A stretch of DNA of 64,000 nt, from assembly GCF_030295975.1 (NCBI RefSeq), contig NZ_AP027364.1, positions 496,001-560,000 on the forward strand. Reading direction: 5' to 3'. Source of the DNA: Thalassotalea atypica. GTDB lineage: Bacteria > Pseudomonadota > Gammaproteobacteria > Enterobacterales > Alteromonadaceae. A program made the position numbers and the translations under genes. Positions 55,233 to 64,000 of the stretch are shown piece by piece; the stretch's first letter is position 1, and each line of letters starts with the position of its first letter. The notes under the pieces were generated by a model. That model ran no database searches, was not told where the DNA came from, and worked only from the letters and a program-made list of their open reading frames with translations.

Positions 55233-55726
55233 TGAAAAAAATTCATCACGCGTTGATGCTTATAACGGCAATAACATTAGGTGCTTGTACGGAGCAAAAA
55301 ACTGAAGAAGCATTGTTAACCGCAGTGGCGATTGAAAAAGCGGACGAATGTCACTTGTGCGGTATGATCATTGAAGGTTTTGCGGGCCCTAAAGGTGCGG
55401 TGACTCATAAAACCGAAAATACGCCACGTAAGTTCTGTTCGACCCGAGATATGTTTGCGTATTATTTAGATCCTGAGCATAAAAGAAATGTTAAACAATT
55501 GCTGGTGCATGATATGAGTCAGGTGCCATGGGATATGCCAGACGATGAACTATATATAGATGCTAAAAGCGCTTGGTTTGTGGTCGGTTCAAATCAGTCT
55601 GGCGCAATGGGCTCTACGTTAGCTAGCTTTGCAGAGAAAAAAGTGGCGGATGCATTTGCGAGTAAATATGGCGGTAACGTATATTCATTTGATGGAATAA
55701 CAACCGATCTTATCAATCAATTCTAA
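55232..55726 (+). CDS. nosL: Copper-binding lipoprotein NosL
   Basis: 164 aa. Lipobox TLGAC with C19 as the lipid-anchored residue. Cys/Met motif ADECHLCGMII binds Cu(I) in the family. It acts as the copper chaperone for NosZ in the outer or inner membrane leaflet facing the periplasm. Last gene of the nos operon. Confidence 0.96.
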   Translation: MKKIHHALMLITAITLGACTEQKTEEALLTAVAIEKADECHLCGMIIEGFAGPKGAVTHKTENTPRKFCSTRDMFAYYLDPEHKRNVKQLLVHDMSQVPWDMPDDELYIDAKSAWFVVGSNQSGAMGSTLASFAEKKVADAFASKYGGNVYSFDGITTDLINQF

Positions 55727-55748
55727 TTCGTCGCTAATTCTAAATTTT

Positions 55749-55782
55749 GGTGATACAAGAAATTATTGATGTGTCACCTTTT
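55749..55782 (+). terminator. Terminator of the nos operon
   Basis: GGTGATAC pairs with GTGTCACC (one G-U) around 14 bases, then TTTT. It ends nos transcription before the spc promoter. Confidence 0.7.
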
Positions 55783-55848
55783 CTTCCATCCAGAATGTAG
55801 CAACAATATATATCGTTTCATAACCCAAACAAATTGTATAAATAAAGT

Positions 55849-55865
55849 ACCAATTTAAAATTGGT
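55849..55865. promoter_or_regulatory. Palindrome in the spc promoter region
   Basis: ACCAATTT-A-AAATTGGT is a perfect inverted repeat with one central base. It ends 5 bp before the extended -10, in the place where a -35 or operator would lie. Confidence 0.5.
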
Positions 55866-55867
55866 GG

Positions 55868-55876
55868 TGTTATAAT
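55868..55876 (+). promoter_or_regulatory. Extended -10 of the spc operon promoter
   Basis: TGTTATAAT is an extended -10 element (TGn + TATAAT) with a GC-rich CTCGCGCCC discriminator after it. No consensus -35 is present at 16-18 bp. The leader to rplN is about 85 nt. Confidence 0.65.
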
Positions 55877-55967
55877 CTCGCGCCCTCTCGTTATGAGTGG
55901 GTTTTTTAAAGGCAGTGACGGGTCAAATTTCTGGCCTTGAATTTTAAATAACAGCGGAGCACATAAA

Positions 55968-56336
55968 ATGATCCAGATGCAATCACAGCTTGACGTTGCT
56001 GATAATAGCGGCGCCAAACGTGTACAGTGTATAAAGGTCCTTGGTGGCTCGCACCGTCGCTACGCACGCATTGGTGATGTCATTAAAGTTGCAGTGAAGG
56101 AAGCAATTCCTCGCGGCAAAGTAAAAAAAGGTGATGTCCTAAACGCGGTAGTGGTGCGCACTAAAAAGGGCGTACGTCGTTCAGATGGTTCAACCATTCG
56201 TTTTGACGGCAACTCGGCAGTAATGTTAAATGCTAACTTACAGCCAATTGGTACTCGTATTTTCGGGCCGGTGACACGTGAATTAAGAACTGAAAAGTTC
56301 ATGAAGATCGTATCATTAGCACCAGAAGTACTATAA
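55968..56336 (+). CDS. rplN: 50S ribosomal protein L14
   Basis: 122 aa. Interface protein that also binds the silencing factor Rsf[20 protein letters not shown] is typical. First gene of the spc operon, here following nosL instead of rpsQ. Confidence 0.98.
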   Translation: MIQMQSQLDVADNSGAKRVQCIKVLGGSHRRYARIGDVIKVAVKEAIPRGKVKKGDVLNAVVVRTKKGVRRSDGSTIRFDGNSAVMLNANLQPIGTRIFGPVTRELRTEKFMKIVSLAPEVL

Positions 56337-56348
56337 GGAGTCACGAAA

Positions 56349-56663
56349 ATGGCCTCTAAAATTCGTCTAAATGACGAAATAATCGTACTTGCGGGTAAAG
56401 ACAAGGGCAAAACTGGTAAAGTTACTAAAGTTCTTGTTGAAAACAGCAAAGTATTTGTAGAAGGTGTTAACCTAATCAAGAAACATCAGAAGCCTGTACC
56501 TCAGTTACAGCAAGCTGGTGGCATCGTTGAGAAAGAAGCACCAATCCATGTATCTAACGTAGCAATCGTTAACCCTAAATCAGGGAAAGCGGATCGCGTT
56601 GGTTTCAGAATTGAAGACGGCAAAAAAGTTCGTTTCTTCAAGTCTGATAACGAATTAGTTTAA
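56349..56663 (+). CDS. rplX: 50S ribosomal protein L24
   Basis: 104 aa with a KOW motif ([17 protein letters not shown]). An assembly initiator of the 50S subunit. 12 bp after rplN, 14 bp before rplE. Confidence 0.97.
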   Translation: MASKIRLNDEIIVLAGKDKGKTGKVTKVLVENSKVFVEGVNLIKKHQKPVPQLQQAGGIVEKEAPIHVSNVAIVNPKSGKADRVGFRIEDGKKVRFFKSDNELV

Positions 56664-56677
56664 TATTGGAGTAAACG

Positions 56678-57217
56678 ATGGCGAAACTGCATGAGTTTTA
56701 CAAAGATACAATTGTTTCAGACCTTCAAAAGAAGTTTGAATACAAAAGTGTCATGCAAGTCCCTCGGATTGAAAAGATCACCCTAAACATGGGTGTTGGT
56801 GAAGCTATTACTGATAAAAAAGTATTAGAAAACGCCACAAATGATCTTACTTCGATCTCTGGTCAAAAGCCTATGATCACGAAAGCACGCAAATCAGTTG
56901 CGGGCTTTAAAATTCGTGAAGGCTACCCTATTGGCGCAAAAGTAACTTTACGCGGCGAACGTATGTGGGAATTCTTAGAAAGATTAATTTCTATCTCAGT
57001 TCCACGTATCCGTGATTTCCGTGGCTTGAACCCTAAATCATTCGATGGCCGTGGTAATTACAGCATGGGCGTTCGTGAGCAAATCATATTTCCTGAAATC
57101 GATTATGATAAAATCGATAAGATCCGCGGTATGGATATTACTATCACTACCACAGCGGCATCTGATGAGGAAGGTCGTGCTTTGTTGACTGCCTTTAATT
57201 TCCCGTTTAAGAAATAA
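56678..57217 (+). CDS. rplE: 50S ribosomal protein L5
   Basis: 179 aa. Binds 5S rRNA and the P-site tRNA region. In E. coli the start region of this gene is where S8 binds to repress the spc operon; the sequence around the start here looks similar (inference). Confidence 0.98.
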   Translation: MAKLHEFYKDTIVSDLQKKFEYKSVMQVPRIEKITLNMGVGEAITDKKVLENATNDLTSISGQKPMITKARKSVAGFKIREGYPIGAKVTLRGERMWEFLERLISISVPRIRDFRGLNPKSFDGRGNYSMGVREQIIFPEIDYDKIDKIRGMDITITTTAASDEEGRALLTAFNFPFKK

Positions 57218-57228
57218 GGTGTAGAGTT

Positions 57229-57534
57229 ATGGCTAAATCATCTATGAAAGCACGTGAAGCTAAGCGCACTAAATTAGTCGCTCAGTACGCTGAAAAGCGC
57301 AGTGCATTAAAAGCAATTATCTCAAACGTAAATTCTTCTGAAGAAGAACGTTGGGATGCAGTATTAAAACTTCAATCTTTACCTCGTGACTCAAGCTCAT
57401 CACGTCAACGTAACCGTTGTAACGTGACTGGCCGTCCACATGGTTTTTTACGTAAATTCGGTTTAAGCCGCATTAAATTACGTGAAGCGACAATGCGCGG
57501 TGAAGTACCTGGTCTTAAGAAAGCTAGTTGGTAA
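57229..57534 (+). CDS. rpsN: 30S ribosomal protein S14
   Basis: 101 aa, the long zinc-free form: it lacks the paired CXXC motifs and has only one cysteine ([12 protein letters not shown]). Confidence 0.98.
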   Translation: MAKSSMKAREAKRTKLVAQYAEKRSALKAIISNVNSSEEERWDAVLKLQSLPRDSSSSRQRNRCNVTGRPHGFLRKFGLSRIKLREATMRGEVPGLKKASW

Positions 57535-57552
57535 TCAAAGGAGAACGCAATT

Positions 57553-57942
57553 ATGATGACTGATCCTATCGCGGACATGTTTACACGCATCCGCAACGGT
57601 CAATCTGCAGCAAAAACTGCAGTAACTATGCCTTCTTCTAAGCTTAAAGTGGCTATCGCTAACTTACTTAAAGAAGAAGGTTATATTTCTGAATTTGCAG
57701 TTGCTGAAGGTACAAAACCTGAACTAACTGTTGAGTTGAAATATTTTGAAGGCAAAGAAGTAATCGAAACGATCAAGCGTGTTTCACGTCCAGGTCTTCG
57801 CGTATACAAAGGCAGCAATGAGCTTCCTAAAGTATTAGCAGGCATGGGTATTGCAATCGTTTCTACTTCTAAAGGTTTGATGACGGATCGCGCCGCTCGC
57901 TCTGCGGGTCTTGGCGGTGAAATCCTTGGTTTCGTAGCGTAA
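57553..57942 (+). CDS. rpsH: 30S ribosomal protein S8
   Basis: 129 aa. Central-domain assembly protein and repressor of the spc operon in E. coli. AGGAG stands 9 bases before the first of two adjacent ATGs, which I use as the start. Confidence 0.97.
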   Translation: MMTDPIADMFTRIRNGQSAAKTAVTMPSSKLKVAIANLLKEEGYISEFAVAEGTKPELTVELKYFEGKEVIETIKRVSRPGLRVYKGSNELPKVLAGMGIAIVSTSKGLMTDRAARSAGLGGEILGFVA

Positions 57943-57953
57943 GGAATAATAAT

Positions 57954-58487
57954 ATGTCTCGTGTTGCTAAAGCACCTGTCGAAATTCCTGCTGGCGTTAC
58001 TGTTACGTTATCAGGTCAAGACATTAAAGTTAAAGGTCCTAAGGGCGAACTTTCTCGTACGTTCAACAGCCTAGTTGCACTTTCTCAAGAAGAAAATGTA
58101 ATTAAGACTGGTGTAGCTGCAGAAAGCAAAGAAGCTTGGGCTCAAGCTGGTACAGCGCGCGCAATTATCAATAATATGGTAGTTGGCGTAGATAAAGGTT
58201 TTGAAAAGAAACTAATACTTAACGGTGTTGGTTATCGTGCAAAAGCCGCTGGTAAAGTATTGAACCTATCATTAGGATTCTCTCACCCAGTAGACCACGC
58301 AATTCCGGAAGGCGTTACGTGTGAAACTCCAACTCAAACTGAAGTCGTACTGAAAAGTGCTGACAAGCATTTAGTTGGTCAAGTAGCAGCAAACATTCGT
58401 GCATATCGTGCACCTGAGCCTTATAAAGGCAAAGGTATTCGTTATGATGACGAAGTTGTTCGCCGTAAAGAAGCTAAGAAGAAGTAG
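57954..58487 (+). CDS. rplF: 50S ribosomal protein L6
   Basis: 177 aa. Two related RNA-binding folds near the sarcin-ricin loop; C-terminal [14 protein letters not shown] is the family signature. Confidence 0.98.
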   Translation: MSRVAKAPVEIPAGVTVTLSGQDIKVKGPKGELSRTFNSLVALSQEENVIKTGVAAESKEAWAQAGTARAIINNMVVGVDKGFEKKLILNGVGYRAKAAGKVLNLSLGFSHPVDHAIPEGVTCETPTQTEVVLKSADKHLVGQVAANIRAYRAPEPYKGKGIRYDDEVVRRKEAKKK

Positions 58488-58496
58488 GGTAATACG

Positions 58497-58850
58497 ATGG
58501 ATAAGAAAACATCTCGTTTACGCCGTGCAAAACGTGCACGCGCAAAAATCAGCGAGTTGGGTGCGAATCGTTTAGTTGTATTCCGTACTCCTCGCCATAT
58601 TTACGCACAACTTATTGCTCCAACTGGTTCTGAAGTACTTGCAGCTGCATCTACTTTAGATAAAGAAGTTAAAGCACAAGTTGAAAAAACAGGTAACATT
58701 GCTGCAGCTGAAGCTGTAGGAAAAACAATCGCAGAACGTGCAAAAGCAAAAGGTGTTGAGTCAGTTGCATTTGATCGTTCAGGTTTCCGTTACCATGGTC
58801 GCGTTAAAGCGTTAGCAGAAGCAGCTCGTGAAGCTGGCCTTCAATTCTAG
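58497..58850 (+). CDS. rplR: 50S ribosomal protein L18
   Basis: 117 aa. Binds 5S rRNA with L5. C-terminal [16 protein letters not shown] is typical. Confidence 0.97.
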   Translation: MDKKTSRLRRAKRARAKISELGANRLVVFRTPRHIYAQLIAPTGSEVLAAASTLDKEVKAQVEKTGNIAAAEAVGKTIAERAKAKGVESVAFDRSGFRYHGRVKALAEAAREAGLQF

Positions 58851-58859
58851 GAGTTGATG

Positions 58860-59369
58860 ATGGCTAATCATAATCAAGAAAACTCACAACAAAGTGATAT
58901 GGCTGAAAAGCTAATCGCCGTTAACCGCGTTTCAAAAGTGGTTAAAGGTGGTCGTATTTTTAGTTTCACAGCACTAACTGTTGTTGGTGACGGCGCTGGT
59001 CGCGTTGGATTCGGATACGGTAAAGCACGTGAAGTGCCAGCTGCAATCCAGAAAGCAATGGAAAAAGCTCGTCGTAACTTAGTAACTGTTGACTTGAAGG
59101 GTACTACTCTTCAGCACCCTATCAAGGGCCGTCATTCAGGTTCTAAAGTTTACATGCAACCTGCTTCTGAAGGTACAGGTATCATCGCCGGTGGCGCGAT
59201 GCGTGCAGTACTAGAAGTTGCTGGCGTACAGAACGTATTGTCAAAAGCATACGGTTCTACTAACCCAATCAACGTTGTCCGTGCAACTATCGGCGCTCTA
59301 GCGAACATGAAATCGCCAGAAGCTGTTGCTGCAAAACGTGGCAAAAACGTTGCAGATATCTTGGGGTAA
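58860..59369 (+). CDS. rpsE: 30S ribosomal protein S5
   Basis: 169 aa. Of the adjacent in-frame starts (58854 TTG, 58857 ATG, 58860 ATG) the last has the best distance, 6 bases, from AGGAG. A short Asn/Gln-rich N-terminus precedes the S5 domain ([28 protein letters not shown]). Involved in decoding accuracy and mRNA entry. Confidence 0.96.
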   Translation: MANHNQENSQQSDMAEKLIAVNRVSKVVKGGRIFSFTALTVVGDGAGRVGFGYGKAREVPAAIQKAMEKARRNLVTVDLKGTTLQHPIKGRHSGSKVYMQPASEGTGIIAGGAMRAVLEVAGVQNVLSKAYGSTNPINVVRATIGALANMKSPEAVAAKRGKNVADILG

Positions 59370-59375
59370 TAAAGC

Positions 59376-59555
59376 ATGTCTAAAACAGTTAAAGTAACTC
59401 AAGTAAAAAGTTCTATCGGTCGTATTCCGAAGCATAGAGCTACATTGAAAGGTCTTGGTTTACGTCGTATCAACCATACAGTGGAATTAGAAGATACTCC
59501 ATCTGTACGTGGTATGATTAATCAAGTACATTACATGATTAAGGTGGAGGATTAA
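59376..59555 (+). CDS. rpmD: 50S ribosomal protein L30
   Basis: 59 aa, [20 protein letters not shown] and ending MIKVED. A small 50S protein found in the expected place between rpsE and rplO, 6 bp after rpsE and 2 bp before rplO. Confidence 0.97.
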   Translation: MSKTVKVTQVKSSIGRIPKHRATLKGLGLRRINHTVELEDTPSVRGMINQVHYMIKVED

Positions 59556-59557
59556 TA

Positions 59558-59992
59558 ATGCATTTAAATACTTTATCTCCTGCACCAGGTGCTAAGAAAG
59601 CCAAGAAACGATGTGGTCGTGGTATTGGTTCAGGCATAGGTAAAACTGGTGGTCGCGGTCACAAAGGTCAGAAGTCTCGTTCTGGCGGTAGTGTACGTCC
59701 TGGTTTTGAAGGCGGTCAAATGCCATTGAAACAACGTTTACCTAAATTTGGTTTCACGTCACGTAAATCTTTAGTTCACGCTGAAGTACGTTTACATGAA
59801 CTAAATAGCATCCAAGGTGATGTTGTCGATATTCATGCGCTTAAAGACGCTAACCTAATCACGCGTAACATTGAAACAGTTAAGATCATGCTTTCTGGCG
59901 AGATCACTAAGCCTGTTACAATCCGTGGTATAGGTGTTACTAAAGGTGCTCGTGCAGCTATTGAAGCTGCCGGCGGCAAGATCGAGGAATAA
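59558..59992 (+). CDS. rplO: 50S ribosomal protein L15
   Basis: 144 aa. The glycine- and arginine-rich N-terminal extension ([20 protein letters not shown]) threads into 23S rRNA. 8 bp before secY. Confidence 0.98.
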   Translation: MHLNTLSPAPGAKKAKKRCGRGIGSGIGKTGGRGHKGQKSRSGGSVRPGFEGGQMPLKQRLPKFGFTSRKSLVHAEVRLHELNSIQGDVVDIHALKDANLITRNIETVKIMLSGEITKPVTIRGIGVTKGARAAIEAAGGKIEE

Positions 59993-60000
59993 TACAGATT

Positions 60001-61326
60001 ATGGCTACACCAGGAATGGATAACAAAGCTCAAGGCGGTTTGTCTGAGCTTAAGCAAAGGTTAATGTTCGTATTCGGCGCACTTATTGTGTTTCGTTTGG
60101 GTTCATTTGTGCCAATCCCTGGTATTGACGCCGCTGTATTAGCTCAGTTGTTTGATCAACAAAAGGGCACCATCGTAGAAATGTTTAACATGTTCTCTGG
60201 TGGTGCACTTGAGCGAGCCTCAGTATTGGCTTTAGGTATTATGCCGTACATTTCGGCTTCGATTATTATGCAACTATTGACGGTAATACATCCGCCAATG
60301 ATGGAGCTTAAGAAAGAAGGTGAAGCTGGACGTCGTAAGATTAGCCAATATACGCGCTACGGTACTTTAGTATTAGCAACAGTTCAGTCAATCGCGATTG
60401 CTCGCGGTTTACCGGCTATGATGCCAGGCCTTGTTATTAACGAAGGTTTTGGCTTCTATTTCGCAGCAGTTGTATCACTAGTTACAGGAACAATGTTCTT
60501 AATGTGGCTGGGTGAACAAATTACAGAGCGAGGTATCGGTAACGGTATTTCTGTTCTTATTTTTGCTGGTATTGTTGCTGGTATGCCATCAGCTGTAGGT
60601 CAAACTGCAGAGATGGCGCGTCAAGGTGAGATGCACTTATTAGCATTATTGCTAATTGCAGTTATCGTGTTTGCAGTCACTTTCTTTGTTGTATTTGTTG
60701 AACGTGGTCAACGTCGTATTGTCGTTAACTACGCAAAACGTCAACAAGGTCGTAAAGTGTTCGCTGCACAAAGCACGCATTTACCATTAAAAGTGAATAT
60801 GGCCGGTGTTATTCCTCCAATTTTCGCTTCAAGTATTATCTTGTTCCCTGGCACGCTTGCGAGCTGGTTCGGTCAAGGTGATGGTATGGTTGCTGATTTC
60901 CTACAGGAGTTGTCTATTACAATTTCTCCGGGTCAACCGCTGTACGTAATGTTATTAGCTGCGGCAATAATCTTTTTCTGTTTCTTTTACACGGCATTGG
61001 TTTTCAATCCGCGTGAAACAGCAGATAACCTTAAAAAGTCTGGTGCATTCATTCCAGGTATTCGCCCGGGTGAACAGACTTCTAAATACATTGATAAAGT
61101 GATGACACGTTTAACCCTCGCGGGTGCGTTGTATATTACCTTTATTTGTTTAGTACCTGAGTTTATGATGATAGCTCTCGATGTTCAGTTTTATTTTGGC
61201 GGTACGTCATTATTGATCATTGTTGTAGTAATCATGGACTTTATGGCACAAGTACAAACTCATATGATGTCTCATCAATATGATAGTGTACTTAAGAAAG
61301 CTAACCTTAAAGGCTACGGTCGATAA
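60001..61326 (+). CDS. secY: Preprotein translocase subunit SecY
   Basis: 441 aa with ten membrane helices; the channel pore of the Sec translocon, partner of SecE (14990). Signatures: [27 protein letters not shown], and [14 protein letters not shown] loop seen as [15 protein letters not shown]. The C-terminal tail [11 protein letters not shown] is that of enteric SecY. Confidence 0.98.
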   Translation: MATPGMDNKAQGGLSELKQRLMFVFGALIVFRLGSFVPIPGIDAAVLAQLFDQQKGTIVEMFNMFSGGALERASVLALGIMPYISASIIMQLLTVIHPPMMELKKEGEAGRRKISQYTRYGTLVLATVQSIAIARGLPAMMPGLVINEGFGFYFAAVVSLVTGTMFLMWLGEQITERGIGNGISVLIFAGIVAGMPSAVGQTAEMARQGEMHLLALLLIAVIVFAVTFFVVFVERGQRRIVVNYAKRQQGRKVFAAQSTHLPLKVNMAGVIPPIFASSIILFPGTLASWFGQGDGMVADFLQELSITISPGQPLYVMLLAAAIIFFCFFYTALVFNPRETADNLKKSGAFIPGIRPGEQTSKYIDKVMTRLTLAGALYITFICLVPEFMMIALDVQFYFGGTSLLIIVVVIMDFMAQVQTHMMSHQYDSVLKKANLKGYGR

Positions 61327-61345
61327 GGTTCAACGGAGTAGTAAG

Positions 61346-61462
61346 ATGAAAGTTCGTGCATCCGTAAAAAAGATTTGCCGTAACTGTAAAGTTGTGAAAC
61401 GTGCTGGTGTTGTTCGTGTAATTTGCAAGACAGACCCTAAGCATAAGCAACGTCAAGGTTAA
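61346..61462 (+). CDS. rpmJ: 50S ribosomal protein L36
   Basis: 38 aa from the ATG at 61346, preceded by CGGAG. Zinc-binding form: cysteines in KICRNCKVV and [11 protein letters not shown] with the histidine complete the C-C-C-H site. A longer in-frame reading that starts inside secY is not the gene. Last gene of the spc operon. Confidence 0.97.
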   Translation: MKVRASVKKICRNCKVVKRAGVVRVICKTDPKHKQRQG

Positions 61463-61516
61463 GTTATAACCTAACAGGTAAAAACTTTTAGGAGTGGTAT
61501 TATGCAGATTATTCTG

Positions 61517-61522
61517 TATAAT
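61517..61522 (+). promoter_or_regulatory. Possible -10 of an internal alpha-operon promoter
   Basis: TATAAT preceded directly by TG, in the 150-bp gap after rpmJ. No good -35 is seen, and read-through from spc is likely. Confidence 0.4.
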
Positions 61523-61547
61523 GCCGCTTCGCTTTGCGAAAAAGAGT

Positions 61548-61612
61548 CGGGTTGAGTATCCTAACGGGCTTTTCAACCTGTGGTTTTTAATTTAAATATA
61601 GGAGATGTGTTA
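61548..61612 (+). promoter_or_regulatory. Alpha-operon S4-binding pseudoknot (Alpha_RBS)
   Basis: TTGAGTATCCTAACGGGCTT followed by TTCAA and, further on, the GGAG of rpsM. It closely matches the E. coli alpha mRNA element GAGTATCC..ACGGGCTTTTCA, to which S4 binds and traps the ribosome at rpsM. Confidence 0.85.
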
Positions 61613-61969
61613 GTGGCCCGTATCGCTGGCATTAACATCCCTGATCGTAAGCATGCAGTAATTGCCCTTACTGCGATCTACGGTATCGGTGCAACACGTG
61701 CGAAAGCAATTTGTGTAGCAACTGGTATTGCAGAATCAACAAAGATCAGCGAATTAGACGAAGCTCAAATCGATGTGCTTCGTGCAGAAGTGGATAAATA
61801 CACCGTAGAAGGTGATTTACGCCGTGAAGTTTCAATGAACATCAAGCGTCTGATGGACCTTGGCTGTTTCCGTGGCATACGTCATCGTCGCAGTCTTCCT
61901 CTACGTGGTCAACGCACTAAAACAAATGCGCGTACCCGTAAAGGTCCTCGTAAGCCTATTAAAAAGTAA
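61613..61969 (+). CDS. rpsM: 30S ribosomal protein S13
   Basis: 118 aa. Starts with GTG at 61613 with AGGAG 8-9 bases ahead, as in E. coli; an upstream in-frame GTG at 61580 would run through the regulatory pseudoknot and is not used. [20 protein letters not shown] and the basic tail are typical. Head protein contacting tRNA and L5. Confidence 0.98.
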   Translation: MARIAGINIPDRKHAVIALTAIYGIGATRAKAICVATGIAESTKISELDEAQIDVLRAEVDKYTVEGDLRREVSMNIKRLMDLGCFRGIRHRRSLPLRGQRTKTNARTRKGPRKPIKK

Positions 61970-61983
61970 CGAGGGATTAGACA

Positions 61984-62373
61984 ATGGCAAAAGCTCCAGT
62001 TCGTACGCGTAAACGCGTAAAAAAACAAGTTGCTGATGGCATGGCTCATATCCATGCTTCTTTCAACAACACAATCGTGACTCTTACAGATCGTCAAGGT
62101 AATGCTTTATCTTGGGCGACTGCAGGTGGTTCAGGTTTCCGTGGTTCACGTAAATCTACCCCGTTCGCTGCGCAGGTTGCTGCAGAGCGTGCAGGTAAAG
62201 CTGCTCAAGAGTTTGGCTTGAAGAATATTGAAGTGTTCGTTAAAGGTCCAGGTCCAGGTCGTGAATCTGCAATCCGTGCCTTAAATGCTGCTGGTTTTAA
62301 AATCACCAACATTACTGACGTTACTCCTATTCCTCATAATGGTTGTCGTCCTCCTAAGAAACGTCGCGTTTAA
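61984..62373 (+). CDS. rpsK: 30S ribosomal protein S11
   Basis: 129 aa. Platform protein near the E site; signature [20 protein letters not shown] and C-terminal [12 protein letters not shown]. 14 bp after rpsM. Confidence 0.98.
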   Translation: MAKAPVRTRKRVKKQVADGMAHIHASFNNTIVTLTDRQGNALSWATAGGSGFRGSRKSTPFAAQVAAERAGKAAQEFGLKNIEVFVKGPGPGRESAIRALNAAGFKITNITDVTPIPHNGCRPPKKRRV

Positions 62374-62394
62374 TAGGATAGTTGGAGAAAGAAA

Positions 62395-63015
62395 ATGGCA
62401 AGATATTTAGGTCCTAAGTTAAAGCTCAGCCGCCGCGAAGGAACAGATTTGTTCCTTAAAAGTGGTGTTAGAGCGATTGACACTAAATGTAAAATCGAAA
62501 CTATCCCTGGTCAACACGGCGCTCGTCGCGGTCGTTTGTCTGACTATGGTGTTCAGCTTCGTGAAAAACAAAAAGTTCGTCGTATTTACGGTGTGCTTGA
62601 AAAACAATTCAGTAACTACTATAAAGCTGCTGCTCGTATTAAAGGCAACACAGGTGAAAACTTGTTACAGCTTTTAGAACAGCGTCTTGACAATGTTGTT
62701 TACCGCATGGGATTTGCTAGTACACGTGCAGAAGCTCGTCAACTAGTAAGCCACAAAGCTATCGTGGTAAATGGCGGTGTAGTGAATATTCCATCTTTCA
62801 ATGTTAAAGCAGAAGATGTGGTTTCAATTCGTGAGAAGTCTAAAACTCAAGCGCGTATAATCGCTGCTTTAGAATTAGCTGAACAACGCGAGAAGCCAGT
62901 CTGGGTTGAAGTAGATAACAAGAAAATGGAAGGTGTATTTAAACGCGTTCCAGATCGTTCAGATTTATCTGCCGAAATTAATGAACAGTTGATTGTCGAG
63001 CTTTACTCTAAGTAA
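62395..63015 (+). CDS. rpsD: 30S ribosomal protein S4
   Basis: 206 aa. First-binding 30S assembly protein and repressor of the alpha operon through the pseudoknot at 61548. [20 protein letters not shown] and an S4 domain ([19 protein letters not shown]) are intact. Confidence 0.98.
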   Translation: MARYLGPKLKLSRREGTDLFLKSGVRAIDTKCKIETIPGQHGARRGRLSDYGVQLREKQKVRRIYGVLEKQFSNYYKAAARIKGNTGENLLQLLEQRLDNVVYRMGFASTRAEARQLVSHKAIVVNGGVVNIPSFNVKAEDVVSIREKSKTQARIIAALELAEQREKPVWVEVDNKKMEGVFKRVPDRSDLSAEINEQLIVELYSK

Positions 63016-63039
63016 AGCTGAATTTTAAGAGAGGACATA

Positions 63040-64000
63040 ATGCAGGGTTCTGTAACCGAATTCTTAAGACCACGATTGGTTGGTATCGAAAACGTTAGTA
63101 CTACACGTGCTAAGGTAACTTTGGAGCCATTAGAACGTGGTTTTGGTCACACTTTAGGTAATGCGTTACGCCGCATTTTACTATCTTCAATGCCAGGTTG
63201 TGCTGTAACTGAAGTTGAAATTGATGGTGTATTACACGAGTACAGTAGTAAAGAAGGTGTTCAAGAAGACATCATCGAAATACTGTTGAACCTTAAAGGG
63301 CTTGCAGTTGGTTTAGAAGGTAAAAATGAAGCCGTTCTTACCATCACTAAGTCTGGTGAAGGCCCTGTTACGGCTGCTGATATTCAACATGATGGCGATG
63401 TAACTATCGCTAATCCTGAGCACATTATCTGTCATTTGACAGGTGATGGGTCAATCAGCATGCGTATCAAGATTGAAATGGGACGTGGTTACGTACCTGC
63501 TTCAATTCGTCGCGAAGCCGAAGATGAAGACAGAGCAATTGGCCGTTTATTGGTTGATGCTTCATTCAGTCCTGTTGAAAGAATTGCTTATGATGTAGAT
63601 TCTGCGCGTGTTGAACAGCGCACGGATTTAGATAAGCTAGTTATTGATATGGAAACTAACGGTACGTTAGACCCTGAAGAAGCAATCCGTCGCGCATCAA
63701 CTATTCTAGCTGAACAGCTAGATGCATTTGTTGAATTACGTGATGTGACTGAAGTGGAACAAAAAGAAGAGAAACCTCTATTTGATCCAATCTTACTTCG
63801 TCCTGTTGATGACTTAGAATTAACTGTTCGTTCAGCGAACTGTTTGAAAGCAGAAGCAATTCAGTATATCGGTGATTTAGTACAGCGTGCAGAAGTTGAA
63901 CTTCTTAAAACACCTAATTTAGGTAAGAAGTCTTTAACGGAAATCAAAGACGTATTAGCGTCTCGCGGTTTATCTTTAGGTATGCGCCTAGAGAACTGGC
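63040..64000 (+). CDS. rpoA: RNA polymerase alpha subunit, 3' end cut by window
   Basis: 320 codons seen of a normal length near 329. ATG at 63040, with GAGAGGA ahead. N-terminal dimerisation domain ([20 protein letters not shown]) and C-terminal domain ([17 protein letters not shown], then [20 protein letters not shown]) that contacts UP elements and activators. The gene is incomplete only because the window ends. Confidence 0.98.
   Translation, partial: MQGSVTEFLRPRLVGIENVSTTRAKVTLEPLERGFGHTLGNALRRILLSSMPGCAVTEVEIDGVLHEYSSKEGVQEDIIEILLNLKGLAVGLEGKNEAVLTITKSGEGPVTAADIQHDGDVTIANPEHIICHLTGDGSISMRIKIEMGRGYVPASIRREAEDEDRAIGRLLVDASFSPVERIAYDVDSARVEQRTDLDKLVIDMETNGTLDPEEAIRRASTILAEQLDAFVELRDVTEVEQKEEKPLFDPILLRPVDDLELTVRSANCLKAEAIQYIGDLVQRAEVELLKTPNLGKKSLTEIKDVLASRGLSLGMRLENW

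Noticed and set aside
47633..55967. Prophage, integron or transposon around the nos genes
   Set aside because: I found no integrase, transposase, att-like direct repeat or terminal inverted repeats at the edges.
61280..61462. 60-aa reading that would extend L36 upstream
   Set aside because: The extension is inside secY; the normal 38-aa L36 starts at 61346 with a ribosome-binding site.

Overview
The window reads as a gammaproteobacterial chromosome, most likely a marine Alteromonadales of the Colwelliaceae type (Colwellia/Thalassotalea-like). This is inferred from the low-GC coding sequence, the gene order of the rRNA/tuf/rpoBC/str/S10/spc/alpha super-locus, and the protein sequences. No database search was possible. 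The clade is an inference; the gene identities below are mostly secure.

Layout. 1-4603: the 3' half of an rRNA operon (16S end, tRNA-Ala, tRNA-Ile, 23S, 5S, terminator). 4774-8673: a three-gene exopolysaccharide export module (outer-membrane barrel, Wza-type protein, Wzc-type tyrosine autokinase) with no glycosyltransferases beside it. 8732-11506: murB-birA-coaX, overlapping. 11581-13542: a promoter, four tRNAs (Thr, Tyr, Gly, Thr), the first tuf gene, and an odd duplicated tuf tail. 13658-14680: an unfamiliar exported protein with a TonB-C-like domain. 14728-27188: tRNA-Trp, secE-nusG, rplKA, rplJL, rpoBC. 27260-32037: rpsL-rpsG-fusA and a second, nearly identical tuf. 32211-41872: an accessory block holding an S9 peptidase, an FGE-fold lipoprotein, a type I sulfatase, a cyclic-nucleotide-domain protein, a DmdC-like acyl-CoA dehydrogenase and a second EF-G gene. 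42483-47703: the S10 operon (rpsJ to rpsQ) with its promoter and terminator. 48003-55782: a complete nitrous oxide reductase operon, nosRZDFYL. 55868-64000: the spc operon (rplN to rpmJ) and the alpha operon (rpsM, rpsK, rpsD, rpoA; rpoA runs off the window edge).

The main observation is that the nos operon, a respiratory accessory function, lies exactly between the S10 and spc ribosomal protein operons. These are normally adjacent. The nos block has its own candidate FNR/DNR-type site upstream and its own terminator downstream. S10 keeps a terminator before it and spc has a recognisable -10 after it, so the insertion appears to leave both r-protein units intact.

Other structural signals are: a 50-bp direct repeat of the tuf 3' end carrying a second terminator; several promoters whose elements are nested in the terminator hairpin of the preceding unit (nusG/rplK, rplA/rplJ, rpoC/rpsL); a perfect 18-bp inverted repeat in the rplL-rpoB spacer; and an FGE-family lipoprotein next to a sulfatase that lacks the cysteine pair needed for formylglycine formation.
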